64,000 nt of DNA from Tillandsia leiboldiana (taxonomy: Eukaryota; Streptophyta; Magnoliopsida; Poales; Bromeliaceae): the NCBI GenBank assembly GCA_029204045.2, contig CM055061.1, positions 43,920,977 to 43,984,976 of the forward strand, read 5' to 3'. Below the pieces are notes generated by a model, which was not told where the DNA came from, searched no databases, and saw nothing but the letters and a program-made list of their open reading frames with translations. The translations under genes and the position numbers were made by a program. Positions within the stretch are counted from its first letter, which is position 1; each line of letters begins with the position of its first letter. Of the stretch, positions 1 to 10,577 are shown piece after piece.

Positions 1-1333
1 AGAAACATTGTGGCGCTGTCCAAAACTCCGCCCAAGAAAAAGGGTCAAAAGAATGCTCAGGAAACTCCAAGATAAACTCGAAATGAGGGGAAGCTTAAAT
101 CACAAAGATCGTAGCCCTACCTGTCGTGAAGCCAACGGCGCAAAAATCGACGAAAATGGTGGTCGGAGTAAGCCGGGGGAGTCCTCGCACCCAAACCGCG
201 ACGAAGGAGACCACAAATGAACGAGCGTCGTGCCGCGCCGTAAAAATGAGAACCTCGAAATCCGTGCCTCCCAAAAATCCAGGGAATCCTCCACAAGGTG
301 CAACACACAAGGGGGAAGAGGTTTGCTGAAGAACACGTAGAGAGAAAACTCCCAGAAAAGTCCCAAATCGCAGCTCAAATCCCTTTTTATAGGCCAAAGG
401 AACAAACCCAAAAATCCCCCCTGGGTCCTCGGATTCGGGCGCCCGAAACATTCGGGCGCCGAATCCGAGCCCCCAAGCCCGCAAAAGAGAGCGCCCGGAT
501 TGCTCCCGTGCTGCCACGTCCACCCCGAACAGCGAACACCAAAACCCGCCGCTCACACCGCGCCGCGTGGCCCACGCGGAGGTCAACACGTGGCGGCCCA
601 CGCGCGGGAACTACGCGCCAACGCGCCAGCCGCGCGCTCACGTGCGCCCGCGCGCGCCGGCTGCGCCCCCAGCCAGGCACACCACCCGAGGTGCCCCGGT
701 GCGCCACGGTGGACCCCGCCTACCTGAGCCAGCCAACTGGAAGACAACACGTGTCCCGCCTGGTCCATGCACCGCCCAGCGCCACTCCGTGAACCGCGCC
801 CACTTAACCGACCCTACCGCACGCCGCCACGTGTCCAACGCGCTCCCGTGCACCGCGCGCCTGCCCGCGTGCCCGCGCGCACGCCCGCGCCCGCGCGCTG
901 CCCTCGGCCGCTCCGCCGCCTGCACGAGCCCGTCCGCCGCTGCCCACCGCCACCGCTGCTGCCCGCCGACCGCGGGAACAGTGCCACGCGCCTCGAAAAC
1001 TGTGTTTTCGCATCCGGCCTCCGAAAAATACAAATGAGTAGTCCATTTTCACCGTTTTCGCGCGCTGAATCCAAATCCCTGTCCGATTTGCCAAATTCTA
1101 ATTCCAAAATTCGCCGAATGCATCCAGACAAGTGTTTTTACCCCAAATTTCGCGCTGAGTCCAATTTTGATATCTGTTCCGCGCGAGAACACTTCTAAAC
1201 ACTCAACGGGGTCCTCCGATCACTCATGTGATCCATTTTAAGCCCGAAGTCCAACACTTGTGTCCAAATTGTGCACAATCACCACCGACACACCACGTAG
1301 GCCTCCAGAAGCCACCCAATGCACTGCAACAGC
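1..1333 (-). repeat. Gypsy A-like LTR fragment, left edge of window
   Basis: This stretch is a diverged, minus-strand copy of the A/A-prime LTR type. It aligns by eye with about 59400-60123: the same order of a decayed leader, a TATA region (near 385-395, followed by AGGCC), the GGGCGCCCGAA motif near 430-465, then GC-rich sequence with CACGTG cores near 589, 640, 750 and 833. No gene is present, and the reading frames here are by-products of GC richness. The right boundary is uncertain: 1333 is chosen because the sequence reads ...GCAACA there (TGTTGC on the minus strand) and copia-like sequence begins shortly after. The other end lies outside the window. Confidence 0.6.
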
Positions 1334-1765
1334 TCTGCGGAGATCCAGGTCATCACATACCACATGTTTACCAAGCATGGTATTACTGTTTAATTGATAA
1401 AATGCTTGTTGGAATACTTGATTATGTCAAATTCCAAGGTTGGTATAAGATGGGATTTCATATTAAAAGATACTCAAAGAGCCACTCCCTGAATATATTG
1501 ACTAGATAATATTATCTAATTTATTAGGGATTAGCAAACATCTATCGATCTTTGTGCTTCATTTTCTTTGCTCAATTGATGATTTGATAAATTCATTACT
1601 CATAAGATCGTGTTTGATGCTTTGAACATGCTCAACTTTAGAGGATATAATTTTTATAAATTTTCGTTTCAAAATTTGGGATATTATTGATAGATTTATC
1701 ATAACCTATTTTCTTTTATATAAAATGATACTTTTTGTTTAAAGTTAATATTATTGATAGATTTA

Positions 1766-1837
1766 GTCCGGATCCCGAACGATGGGATTTTCTGTGCGAA
1801 GCCGATCCGGACTGACCTCATAATCCGATCCGGACCG
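1766..1837 (+). promoter_or_regulatory. Decayed GATCCGGATC palindrome cluster of copia-3
   Basis: Three degenerate copies (TCCGGATCC, GATCCGGAC and a second GATCCGGAC) lie in the position that holds six palindromes in copia-2 (33458-33607). They are followed by GCGGCTAGG and an AT-rich block where copia-2 has TATAAA. The module looks inactive here but shows that it predates the split of the copies. Confidence 0.6.
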
Positions 1838-1923
1838 CGGCTAGGTTTTTATTAAAAACGAATGGTTTTTCGATTTCTCATTCACTCCAAGCTTTAGATT
1901 TTGGTTTCTACTGTTTCTCTCTC

Positions 1924-4596
1924 TGTAACATCACAACTTTTCATGTAACGTTTTACCCTCCTCCTAATAAAGTATAAGTTAGAGGAATCTGAGTTATGGG
2001 TTTTCTTACGTTGATATTCTCGAGGTGCGGGTATTTTTCTGTAATAGAGCTCAGAAAATGGTGAACAGCGGTGCGACCGGATCTGAATTCCGACTTACGG
2101 ATCCCCCGGAAAGGGGTTATTAGGATCGCGGTAACCGTGGTGTACATCGGAATCCGTGCAAGAGATCGTGCACGCTTTTCAAGAAGATAAGGAATTATCT
2201 CTAAGGAAATAATTAAATATTTGAGTTAATATTAAATACCCATTGTGGATTACTATGGTACGTAGCAAGAAAAGAGAAATCATAATTCCCAAAAAGAAAC
2301 CCTAGCCGGAGATAAAGGAAAGAAAAGAGAAAAAAGCGAAACCCTAACCGGAAGAGAAAAGGAGGAAAGAAGGAGAAAGCGGAAGGATCCGATCATCCTC
2401 GACAAACGTACCGAGGCCGGGAGCGTGAACGGATCGCCTTCTCCGACGAATCGCGGTAAGCGATGCTCTTTCGGTTTTCGTTTCGGGATTTTCGTCGTAG
2501 TTTGTAGTTTCGCCGTCGCCGCCGCCGCCATCCCGGGATTGCCGCCGCACCCCGGACGGCGCCGCGCGGGACAAAGCTGCGCGGCCGGGCTGCCCGCAGT
2601 GCCGCACGGGGTTGGCGCCCGCGCCGCGTTGCAGGCAACGCCGCGCGGGGCAACCCCGCGCGGCCGGGCCGCCCGCAGCACCGCGCGGGGCTGGCGCCCG
2701 TGCCGTACTGCAGGCGGCACCGCCCGTAGCGCCGCGCGGGGCAGGCGCCCGCGCCGTACTGCAGGCGGCACCGCCCGTAGCGCCGCGCGGGGCAGGCGCC
2801 CGCGCCGCGCTGCAGGCAGCATCGCGCGGGGCATGCCCGCGTGCGGCCGGGCTGCCGCAGCGCCGCGCGGGGCAGACGCCCGCGCCGCGCTCCAGGCAGC
2901 GCCGCGTAGGGCAAGCCAGCGTGCGGCCGGGCTACCGCAGCGCCGCGCGGGGCAGGCGCCCGTGCCGCGCTGCAGGCAGCACCGCGCAGGGCGAGCCTGC
3001 ATGCGGCTGGGCTGCAGGCAGCGCCGCCCGGGGCTGGCTCCCGTGCCGCGCTGTAGGGCGTGCCGCGCTGCAGGGCGCGCCGCGCGGGGCTGGTGCCCGT
3101 GCGGTCGCGCCGCTGGTGGAGCCGCGCGGGGAGGTTGCCCGCGCGGCCGAGCTGCATGCGGTGCCGCACGGGGCCGGTGCCCGCACGGCCACATGGCGTG
3201 CATCGACGCGGTGGTGGCCGCGTCGTCCAACGCGCGTCGTCGCCACCGCCGTGCGGAGTCGTCGTTAGTGTTTTTAGGTTTTGGACTCCGTTATTTACAG
3301 ATTATGTTTCCGATCTGACCGCGGTTCCTTTGGGGACTATTTTTAGGTCCGATTGCCGATTGTGACCGTTGTTCGGTCTCATGTGTTCCGGTCAGCACAT
3401 TCGAGGTGGGTACCCTTTTAGGTATTTACGGTGTATAGTCGTTCCCGTGTTTTGTGAAATAAAAGTAGATGTTTAGTAAATTATTTAACCCCATTGCATG
3501 TGAATCCCGTTTTATATTCTAACTGAGGCGGCTGAGGTTGCAATACTGTTTTATGTTCTAACTGAGGCGGCTGAGGTCGCTTGACAGTTATATGCTCGTA
3601 TTGCTTACACGCACACCGGCGGTCTGGCCACTGCACAGGGTGTATGTTTCCAGAAAGATGGTAAGATTACCCGTGTACCCCACAAGGAGAGGTTAGTTGG
3701 GGACCCCTCAAGGAGAGGCGACTGCTACTTGGGCAGTAGAGGGGTTGGAGGCACCAAGAATTGAGCACGGTATTTGGGGTTGGGGCCCAACATGATTGTA
3801 TATCTCGCGTAGGTGCCCAGCGTGATTGTGACAGGGATTTAGCAGTACATAAGGGGGAAGTGAATGCTCTGGTGTATTCGGTTTGTCTTTCTAGATATTG
3901 CATTTACTATTTACATCTCATTATCAGTCACTGACTACCCACACTGTGACAGGTCTGAGCAGGGGTGGGAACCGGGACGACGGTGAGGCATCTGTTAGAG
4001 GACCTTAGCCCTTGAGGCTAATTATTATTTACAGCTTTATGGTTATCTCTTTAACGTTTGGTTAGCATATCTGTTATTACTTGTGGATGGTTTGAGGTAG
4101 ATGTTGGATTGAGACCTAGTGTAGGAATATCTACTTATATATGTGAATGTTAAGATGAATGAATGCGGCTCGTTTTCAAATACAAACCTGGTTTCCAAAG
4201 TGTTTTCAAACCAAGTGTCGTGTGGGCACTGATTTCTAAACCCGTGGATTTATCCTTTCAAGTAATATTGCCGCTTAAAAGAGATTGCAAAAACATTTTG
4301 TAAAATGGGGTGTCGGGTGGACACCGTCTTTCAAACCTATGGATTTATGCTATAGTCTGAATATGATAAGTGTGACTGAATGGTTAAGTGTAATCTCTCC
4401 TCGTTGTCGTTCATTGTTTGCATGGTTCAAGTAATTGTCGTACTCGGAACGCCGTGCATATACAAAGGAGGCTCCGCCCGTTTGGGGAGTGAATTTGTAT
4501 ATGTGGCGGGTCTGGTGCGCACCGGAGGCGAGGTTCATTTAAGAAAAAAAAATATATATGTGTTTTCCGTTCTTTTAGAACCTCCGGGGCGTGACA
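1924..4596 (+). repeat. Solo LTR of gypsy family D
   Basis: The LTR starts TGTAACATCACA and ends GGGGCGTGACA. It is flanked by a perfect 5-bp duplication CTCTC (1919-1923 and 4597-4601), and no internal sequence remains, so it is a solo LTR left by LTR-LTR recombination. Its 3' end (CCTCCGGGGCGTGACA) and the CCCGTTTGGGGAGTGAATTT segment match the minus-strand LTR at 60124-62303, and the family is related to LTR C. It contains a GC-rich array at about 2520-3250. No real gene is present. Confidence 0.88.
2520..3250. repeat. CpG-dense repeat array in solo LTR D
   Basis: About 730 bp of very GC-rich, CpG-dense sequence is built from imperfect repeats around GCCGCGCGGGGCAGGCGCC and CTGCAGGC. Two adjacent 51-bp units at about 2690-2795 are nearly identical. 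Because 51 is a multiple of three, several frames stay open on both strands; I do not read them as genes. The array lies in the part of the LTR expected to be transcribed leader. Confidence 0.8.
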
Positions 4597-5077
4597 CTCT
4601 CTAGAATCTCGGAGTTTTTGGATCTTTCTTCACTTCATTTCACTCGATCCAAGTAAGTTTTTTTTTTTTTTTTTTTTTTGATCAAAACTCGGTTCATTCA
4701 CAGTTTTTGCTTGTGTTCTTCAAAACGTGATGGATTTCATGCTATGATTCCATTTTTGCACGGTTTTTTATCAAATTTCTTTTAAAATCTAAACTCTGGA
4801 TGCCTAAGAATTGTTTCTATACTTGTTATTTATTTTCTAAACGGATTTTTGGGCTTCGATTTCAGAAACTTCGGTTTTAGGGCAATTTTTGGGATTTTTC
4901 AAAAATCATGGAATTGATCTATTTTTAAAATTCTTTTTGCAAAATTGTCTTGATTCCTAGCTTATAATTGTGATAAGAATTGTTTGGAGATAATTTTTCA
5001 AATTTTGAAAATTAAACAAATTTTTAACGTTTTGGAGTTCTTGCTCACACGACAAATTTTTTAAAATTCTGGCAACA

Positions 5078-6585
5078 ATGGTGTTTGGCTGGATAATTGT
5101 GTTCATAACTGCTCTGTTCAGCACTCGTGTGACCAACAAATTGAAGCGAGCAAGAAAAGATCAAGGAGAACCAGAGCTCGTGGCAGTGGACGATTCGGAA
5201 ACTGAATCAGAAGATTGGGAGAAGATGGTTGAAGGAGCGCAACAGATTGCAGCAACAAAGGCATCAGCTACTACAAAGGGAACATCTCCTGCAACCCCTA
5301 CCCAACAAAAGCAAAGACTCTTCCCACAACTGTAGAAAAAGGAAAAGCAACCATGGAACCAATGTCGATGAAGCGAAAGAGTGTTGCAAGGAAGAGAGGA
5401 CGATCTCGTGGAATTGAGATCGAAGAACCACTTGCTAGTGAGCCACCTACACAAGGGTTTGTCAACATTAGCTCGGATAGAATGAAAGCTTTTGAGAACA
5501 GAGAATGCATAGGCGAGAGACACGTTAATGTTGAAAACTTGTGAGATAGATCTGCGGCGTTTGGACGTCTTTTTGATAAAATCGGCCTATCTCCGATTTG
5601 CAAGTTCCTGGAGACGACAGGTTACTGTGTTCATCTTGTCAAAACTTTTTTCCTTTGTGCGAATCAGCTTCAGGACAATGAAGGTGGACCAATGGAGTTT
5701 CGAACGACGTTCCGGAACACTCATTTGATAATAACTCCTCAGCTAATTGGAGAAGTTATTGGAATAAAGGCTCAACTAGATGGAACTCACTATATAAAGG
5801 CTCCAATTCTAACCACAATGCTTTGGAGAGTGGTCGTGGATGGAATTTGCATGCCCGATACTAGTTCAACTGAAAATTCAGTATTTTCAAAGGAACTTCG
5901 ACCAGAGTATCGGTTCTTGAACTTTATTGTATGCTACAATATCTTACCAAACATGCAAACTAAAGTCCTAAGATGGGATCGAATGTTATATTTGTATCTT
6001 TTGGGACATCCATCAGCCGCGAAGGATTTGAACATCAATATTCCATACATCATCTTGAATAGGATGGCTCGCTACGTGGAGCATCCTCATCAGACGGAGC
6101 GACTTCCTTTCATAATGATTATTATGCGGATCTTAAGAAAATTTGACGTCGACATTCGATCGTCAAGCTACATGCATGGAACAATTAATGACTCAACTAT
6201 GGTGAAGTCTCTACCAAGGAAACCTGATGACACTCCAACTCCTCCTCGGGGTAAACAACCTTCGACCTCCTCTCATCAAGCAGCGACAACAGCAACAGCA
6301 ACCACAGCACAAGCAACAGCAAAAACAGCAGCAGCTTCAGGTCTTGGACAATTTGATACTTCAGAGGAAGAAGCCTCTGTAACATCAATCTATCGTGAAC
6401 AGCAAAAACTATCGTCTGAACAGGAGCGGCTCTCAATTGAACAAGGTCGAATTTCTCTTGACCTGCAACAGATTACTGCCACCCAACTGGACTTGAAGAA
6501 AAAATACAAGCCCTTGACGAAACTGGTAAAGAAGATATTTACAAAGTTGGGTTGCAGCAGTTCTGAAGATTCAGATTCTGGATGA
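5078..6585 (+). pseudogene. Copia-3 ORF3 (third gene), frameshifted
   Basis: This is the homologue of the copia-2 ORF3 (34152-47068). It opens with a short hydrophobic stretch (MVFGWIIVFITALF) followed by basic and acidic residues. The frame shifts once between about 5300 and 5353. The next block continues to an in-frame TGA at 5542-5544, then stays open to 6585. The central part (about 5545-6200) matches copia-2 through the ETTGYC, LIGEV, SVFSKELRPEYR and PYIILNRMARYVE regions. This arrangement resembles the plant 'putative transposon protein' domain that often accompanies retroelements. A P/T/A/Q-rich linker follows, then a C-terminal heptad-like coiled coil (about 6400-6570). The function is unknown. 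In Sireviruses the gene in this place is usually called envelope-like, but I see no clear fusion peptide or second membrane segment. The splice-acceptor AG seen in copia-2 is changed here (CACACG instead of CACAG). Confidence 0.75.
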
Positions 6586-6701
6586 GATTTTAATTTTTTT
6601 TCAGTTTCATATTTTTTTAACAGTTTCTCTTTTGCAGATTTTTTTTGCTTATCTGAACTTTGCAATTCCTCCTTACATTTTGTTTGGCTTGTTTGAGTGA
6701 C

Positions 6702-6716
6702 AAAAAGGGGGAGAGA
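6702..6716 (+). other. Polypurine tract of copia-3
   Basis: AAAAAGGGGGAGAGA follows ORF3 after about 115 bp of AT-rich sequence and matches the tract at 47217-47232 in copia-2. Tracts of the AGGGGGAG type near the 3' end are characteristic of Sireviruses. The A-prime LTR starts at the next base. Confidence 0.7.
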
Positions 6717-6938
6717 TGTCACGCCCCGGGGTCGAAACTGCAACCCGGGCTCGCCAACAAATCTGCCGCCTATACAAAACCTCGCATAGGCGAAGCGTCC
6801 AACCTGCAAGAAAAGGGACTACAGCTAAACAAATATCAGAGCTATAAAATAAACTGTTGTAAAACTAAAATCTAACCATCTGTACAACTGGAAATAAAGG
6901 TACAATATCCATCTCCCAAATATGATCATATACAAAAT
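6717..6938 (-). repeat. Gypsy A-prime LTR, first part
   Basis: The sequence begins TGTCACGCCCCGGGG. It follows the reverse complement of the 3' end of LTR A (45683-45890), including CGGGCTCGCCAACA, a GCCGCC...CGCATAGGCG segment and ATATCAGAGCT, with clear divergence. It stops where gypsy C inserted; the rest resumes at 56835. The presumed left duplication AGAGA (6712-6716) cannot be paired because the other end is outside the window. Confidence 0.8.
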
Positions 6939-7664
6939 TGTCACGTCCCGGAGGTTCTAAAGGAGCGGAAAACGTACCAATTTTTTTTTTTCTTAAATAA
7001 TTACATGAACCTTGCCTCCGGCGCGTATCAGACCCGCCGCATATACAAATTCACTCCCCAAACGGGCGGAGTCTCCTTTGTATATGCACGGCGTCACCAA
7101 CAAGTCCAATACTTTAACCATTCCAATCATGACATGCAACGAGGAGAGGATAAGTACGCCAAACCATCACCGCTATCTTATACAGTCTATAGCATAAACC
7201 CAGGGGTTTTGAAAATCGGCGCCAACACGACACCCAGTTTTCAAAATAGTTTTCGCAAACTCTTTGTGCGGCCATTAGCTTGAAAGGATAAATCCACGGG
7301 TTTTAAAATCGGTGCCCACACGGCACTTGTTTTAAAAACACCTTTGAAACCGGATTGTATTTGAAAACAAGCCACAATTACACATCCTATCATTCACCAG
7401 TTAGTTACAAGAGAATCCTCATCCCAACATCCATCAGAAACCACAGTACATGAATCACAGTTAAACTAACCATAGTAATGCCATAACCAAAGGTAAATAA
7501 AATAAAGTATCGTTTTACTAGCCCTCTTACCTAGTGTCCTCTAACTGATGCCTCACCATCGTCCCGAAATCCACCCCTACTCGAACCTGTCACAGTGTGG
7601 GTTGTCAGTGACTGATAAAGTAAAGAACATGCAAGTAAACGCAATAAATAGAAAGAACACACCG
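6939..7664 (-). repeat. Gypsy C 3' LTR, outer piece
   Basis: It is nearly identical to 54105-54834 of the 5' LTR, from TGTCACG(T/C)CCCGGAGGTTC to AGAACACACCG. It breaks at 7664 because gypsy B inserted there. It is non-coding; the frames starting with MNLASGAYQT and similar, here and at 54170, are LTR sequence. Confidence 0.85.
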
Positions 7665-8984
7665 TGTCACGCCCCCGGGGGTTTTTGAGTCTATCAAAGC
7701 GGAAAATTGCGTGTATTTTTTTTTTTTCTTTCTTAAGAAGGTAACTTAAACCTCATCCCCGGTGCGTGCCAGACCGCCACATACACAAATTCTCTCTGCC
7801 CACGGACAGAGTCTCCTTTGTATATGCACGACGTCTCATTTACAACATCATACATCAACCATCACCCATACAATAGACATACATCGTCAAACAGAGTACA
7901 GTAATTTAACTAATGTTATAAAAGCGGCGTCACCGTTTGGAAAGGATAAAACCAGCAGTTGCAAAACTCGTGCCCACACGGCACTTCGTTTTGAGAAAAC
8001 ATTTTCGGAATCATTTGGTTTATCATGAAAACGTGCCGCGTATGAAAACATCCCTGAAAGTAATTAAAACGCATAGGTACATCTCATCCACAGTGCTATC
8101 TAATACATGCCCACGACTAATAAGATCCACAAGCAAATGAACTAACTAAAGCACAAGGAAGACGAGATAAAAACCCAAGTATCCTGGCTACGGTCCTCGC
8201 GACGCGGTCTCACCGCCCTCCCGGCTAACAAACCTCGTAACACCTGTCACAGAGTGGGTAAAGTCAGTGACAAACAAAGTAGATGTCTAATAACAATAAG
8301 GAATAAGGATCAAACCAAATACACCGGAACCTTTCGCTAAAACCCTGCACATAATTAAGCTGGGCACCAACCCCAGAGTACCTGTCGGGGAGACTAAAGT
8401 CTCCCCTTGTGCGCAAACACCTTTTTGATGCTTTTAACCCCTTCACGGTGCTGGTGTGCTATTTTCAGCAGGCGCGAAGAGGTCCTCACGACACCCACCC
8501 CTTTGTGAGGTACACGGGTCAAAAAGAGACCACTTCTCCGGAAAAGTACACCCATGCGGAGGCCAATCCGCCTGTGTACGTGCAGCATCCGAAACAGATT
8601 TGCCGAGATCGGCGTGTATTGAGCACCGCGACCGTAGCCGCTTCAATTGTTAGATAAAATACAATTATGCGAAAGGTTAAACTGTCCATCTACTTTGTTA
8701 GACAAATTAAGAGCATTTTAATGACGATAGATGCACTTACTGCACTTGTTGCACTTATCGCAACCGTACCCACCTAGTTGAAGAGAAGTCGGAACACCTG
8801 AATCCTTCGCGCACCCCCGCTGGGCTCCTGGACCTAAAGAAAGTCCGTAAGGATAACTATAGTAAAAAACGTGTACTAACATCTTGAAACAAAAGACCCA
8901 ATTTACTCTTTTCGACGGAAAAGTCCAACACCGTCCGGGTTGACGAAAACAGGAAATCCAGCGCCGCCGTCGTCGTCCGCCGGA

Positions 8985-9760
8985 GCCCCGCGCGGTTCGG
9001 AACCGCGTGGCGTGTCTCCGAGGCGACGCCCATGCGGCACGGTGCCTCGCGCGGGTGTTGCCCGTGCGGCGGCCGCACGGCGCCCGCGCGGTGCCCGCGC
9101 AGTTGCGGGTCCGCGTGGGTGCCGCCCGCGCGGCAGCCGCGCGGCGCCCATGCGGTGCCCGCGCGGTTGCGGGTCCGCGTGGGCGCCGTCCGCGCGGTAG
9201 CCGCGCGGCGCCCATGCGGTGCCCGCGCGGTTGCGGGTCCGCGTGGGCGCCGTCCGCGCGGTAGCCGCGCGGCGCCCATGCGGTGCCCGCGCGGTTGCGG
9301 GTCCGCATGGGTGCCGTCCGTGCGGTAGCCGCGCGGCGCCCATGCGGTGCCCGCGCGGTTGCGGGTCCGCATGGGTGCCGTCCGTGGGGTAGCCCGCGCG
9401 GTTGCGGGTCCGCGTGGGCGCCGTCCGCGCGGTTGCGGGTCCGCGTGGGCGCCGTCCGCGCGGTAGCCGCGCGGCGCCCATGCGGTGCCCGCGCGGTTGC
9501 GGGTCCGCGTGGGCGCCGTCCGCGCGGTAGCCGCGTGGCGCCCATGCGGTGCCCGCGCGGCTGCGGGTCCGCATGGGTGCCGTCCGTGCGGTAGCCGCGC
9601 GGCGCCCATGCGGTGCCCGTGCGGTTGCGGGTCCGCATGGGTGCCGTCCGTGGGGTAGCCGCGCGGCGCCCATGCGGTGCCCGCGCGGTTGCGGGTCCGC
9701 GTGGGTGCCGCCCGCGCGGTAGCCGCGCGGCGCCCGCACGGGTATGGCCCGCGCGGAGCC
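8985..9760. repeat. 64-bp CpG-rich tandem array, about 11 units
   Basis: The unit is 64 bp. The marker TTGCGGGTCCGCGTGGG recurs at about 9105, 9169, 9233, 9297 and onward every 64 bp, except for shortened units near 9400-9440. Variants alternate CGCGTGGG with CGCATGGG. Since 64 leaves remainder 1 on division by three, each frame cycles through all three phases, and long stop-free Arg/Ala/Pro/Gly-rich frames appear on both strands; none is a credible gene. Confidence 0.93.
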
Positions 9761-10158
9761 CGCGCGGTCCCGTCGCCGCTTGCGGCGACGGTGGCCGTCC
9801 GCGACTCTCCCCCGCGCGATGCCCTAGCGTCACCGCGCGCCTCCGCCGTCCGTTCGGTGCCCTAGCATGGCGACGATGACGGCGACGGCGACGGATACGA
9901 TGGAGAAACCCAAGAACTCAAACAAAAAGGACGACCGAAAAATCCCAAATAATTTGTAACAATTATTTTACTAACCGAAGATCGACGGGAAGGTTGTCCG
10001 GTCGCGTTCTTGCCTTCGGTTCGAAGTCCGGGAAGATCGGGCTCCTTCTCTTTCTCCTTTCCCTTTCTTCCGGCTAGTGTTCCGTCTTTTCCTTTTTCTC
10101 TTCTCACCGATTAGGGTTTTTATTTTTCTTTTCTTTTCTTTCCGATAATCAGGATCCC

Positions 10159-10166
10159 TTATATAG
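10159..10166 (-). promoter_or_regulatory. TATA box of LTR B
   Basis: On the minus strand the sequence reads GCTATATAAGGGATC, with an AT-rich flank upstream and a purine-rich AAAGAAAAG leader downstream. The same motif is at about 62691-62698 (plus copy) and about 24441-24447 (5' LTR). The GC-rich array starts several hundred bp downstream, so it would lie in the transcribed leader. Confidence 0.6.
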
Positions 10167-10577
10167 CTCGTATTATATCTTTAATTAATTTCCTCTTTAA
10201 TTCGTACGTAAGAGAATTCTATTTTCCGTCATCGGATAATTAATTAACTAATTAATTTTCCCCTACGAGATAACCCACCTTATCTCTAACGGGTGCAAGA
10301 TATTTTGCACGAATTCCGATGCATGACTAATCATCGTATCACTAGGAATTCCGTTCCGGGAGATCCCGATATCGGATTTCAGATCCGATCGCACCGTCGG
10401 CCTTCTTTTTCCGCGCTCTATCGCAGAAAAATACCAGCACCACACACCGGCCAACTTTTAAGAATTGAATAATTTTATTTCCCTTAAAGGCTTAAATGAC
10501 TATATGTGGGTCAAAAATACCCCTAAGGGCCGGATCACTACACCACTCACACTTTATAAAAAGTTTCGTCCCGAAAC

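Larger units (their letters stand above)
1334..6716 (+). mobile_element. Copia-3: relic of Sirevirus-like copia, internal part only
   Basis: The sequence from about 1360 to 1923 and from 4597 to 6716 is collinear with copia-2 from about 32990 to 34150 plus its ORF3. The shared order is an AT-rich segment, decayed GATCCGGATC motifs, a splice-donor-like AAGTAAGT (4651), ORF3, then the purine tract AAAAAGGGGGAGAGA (6702-6716). Gag, pol and both LTRs are missing. A solo LTR D interrupts it (1924-4596) and the A-prime LTR replaces everything after the purine tract. It is the oldest layer of the nest. Strand follows ORF3. Confidence 0.75.
7665..10542 (-). repeat. Gypsy B 3' LTR, complete
   Basis: On the minus strand it starts TGTAGTGATCCGGCC (10542) and ends GGGGGCGTGACA (7665). 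The same start is used by the plus-strand copy at 62304. It contains a TATA motif near 10160, a pyrimidine/purine-rich leader, the 64-bp GC-rich array (8985-9760) and an AT-rich distal part. It is 2878 bp, longer than the 5' copy mainly because the array has more units and the 5' copy is truncated. No gene is seen. Confidence 0.88.

Noticed and set aside
2280..3318. Open frames of about 300 codons on both strands
   Set aside because: They lie in the GC-rich array of solo LTR D; unit length divisible by three keeps frames open. No domain is recognisable.
4659..4679. T-run as a LINE or processed-copy tail
   Set aside because: It follows the splice-donor-like AAGTAAGT of copia-3 and matches the shorter T-rich stretch in copia-2; no LINE sequence adjoins it.
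8985..9760. CRISPR-like regular repeat
   Set aside because: Contiguous tandem repeat with no spacers, inside a plant LTR.
8718..9833. Long Arg/Ala/Pro-rich open frame (371 codons) on minus and many overlapping ones
   Set aside because: It is produced by the 64-bp GC-rich array, open in several frames on both strands, low complexity, inside an LTR.
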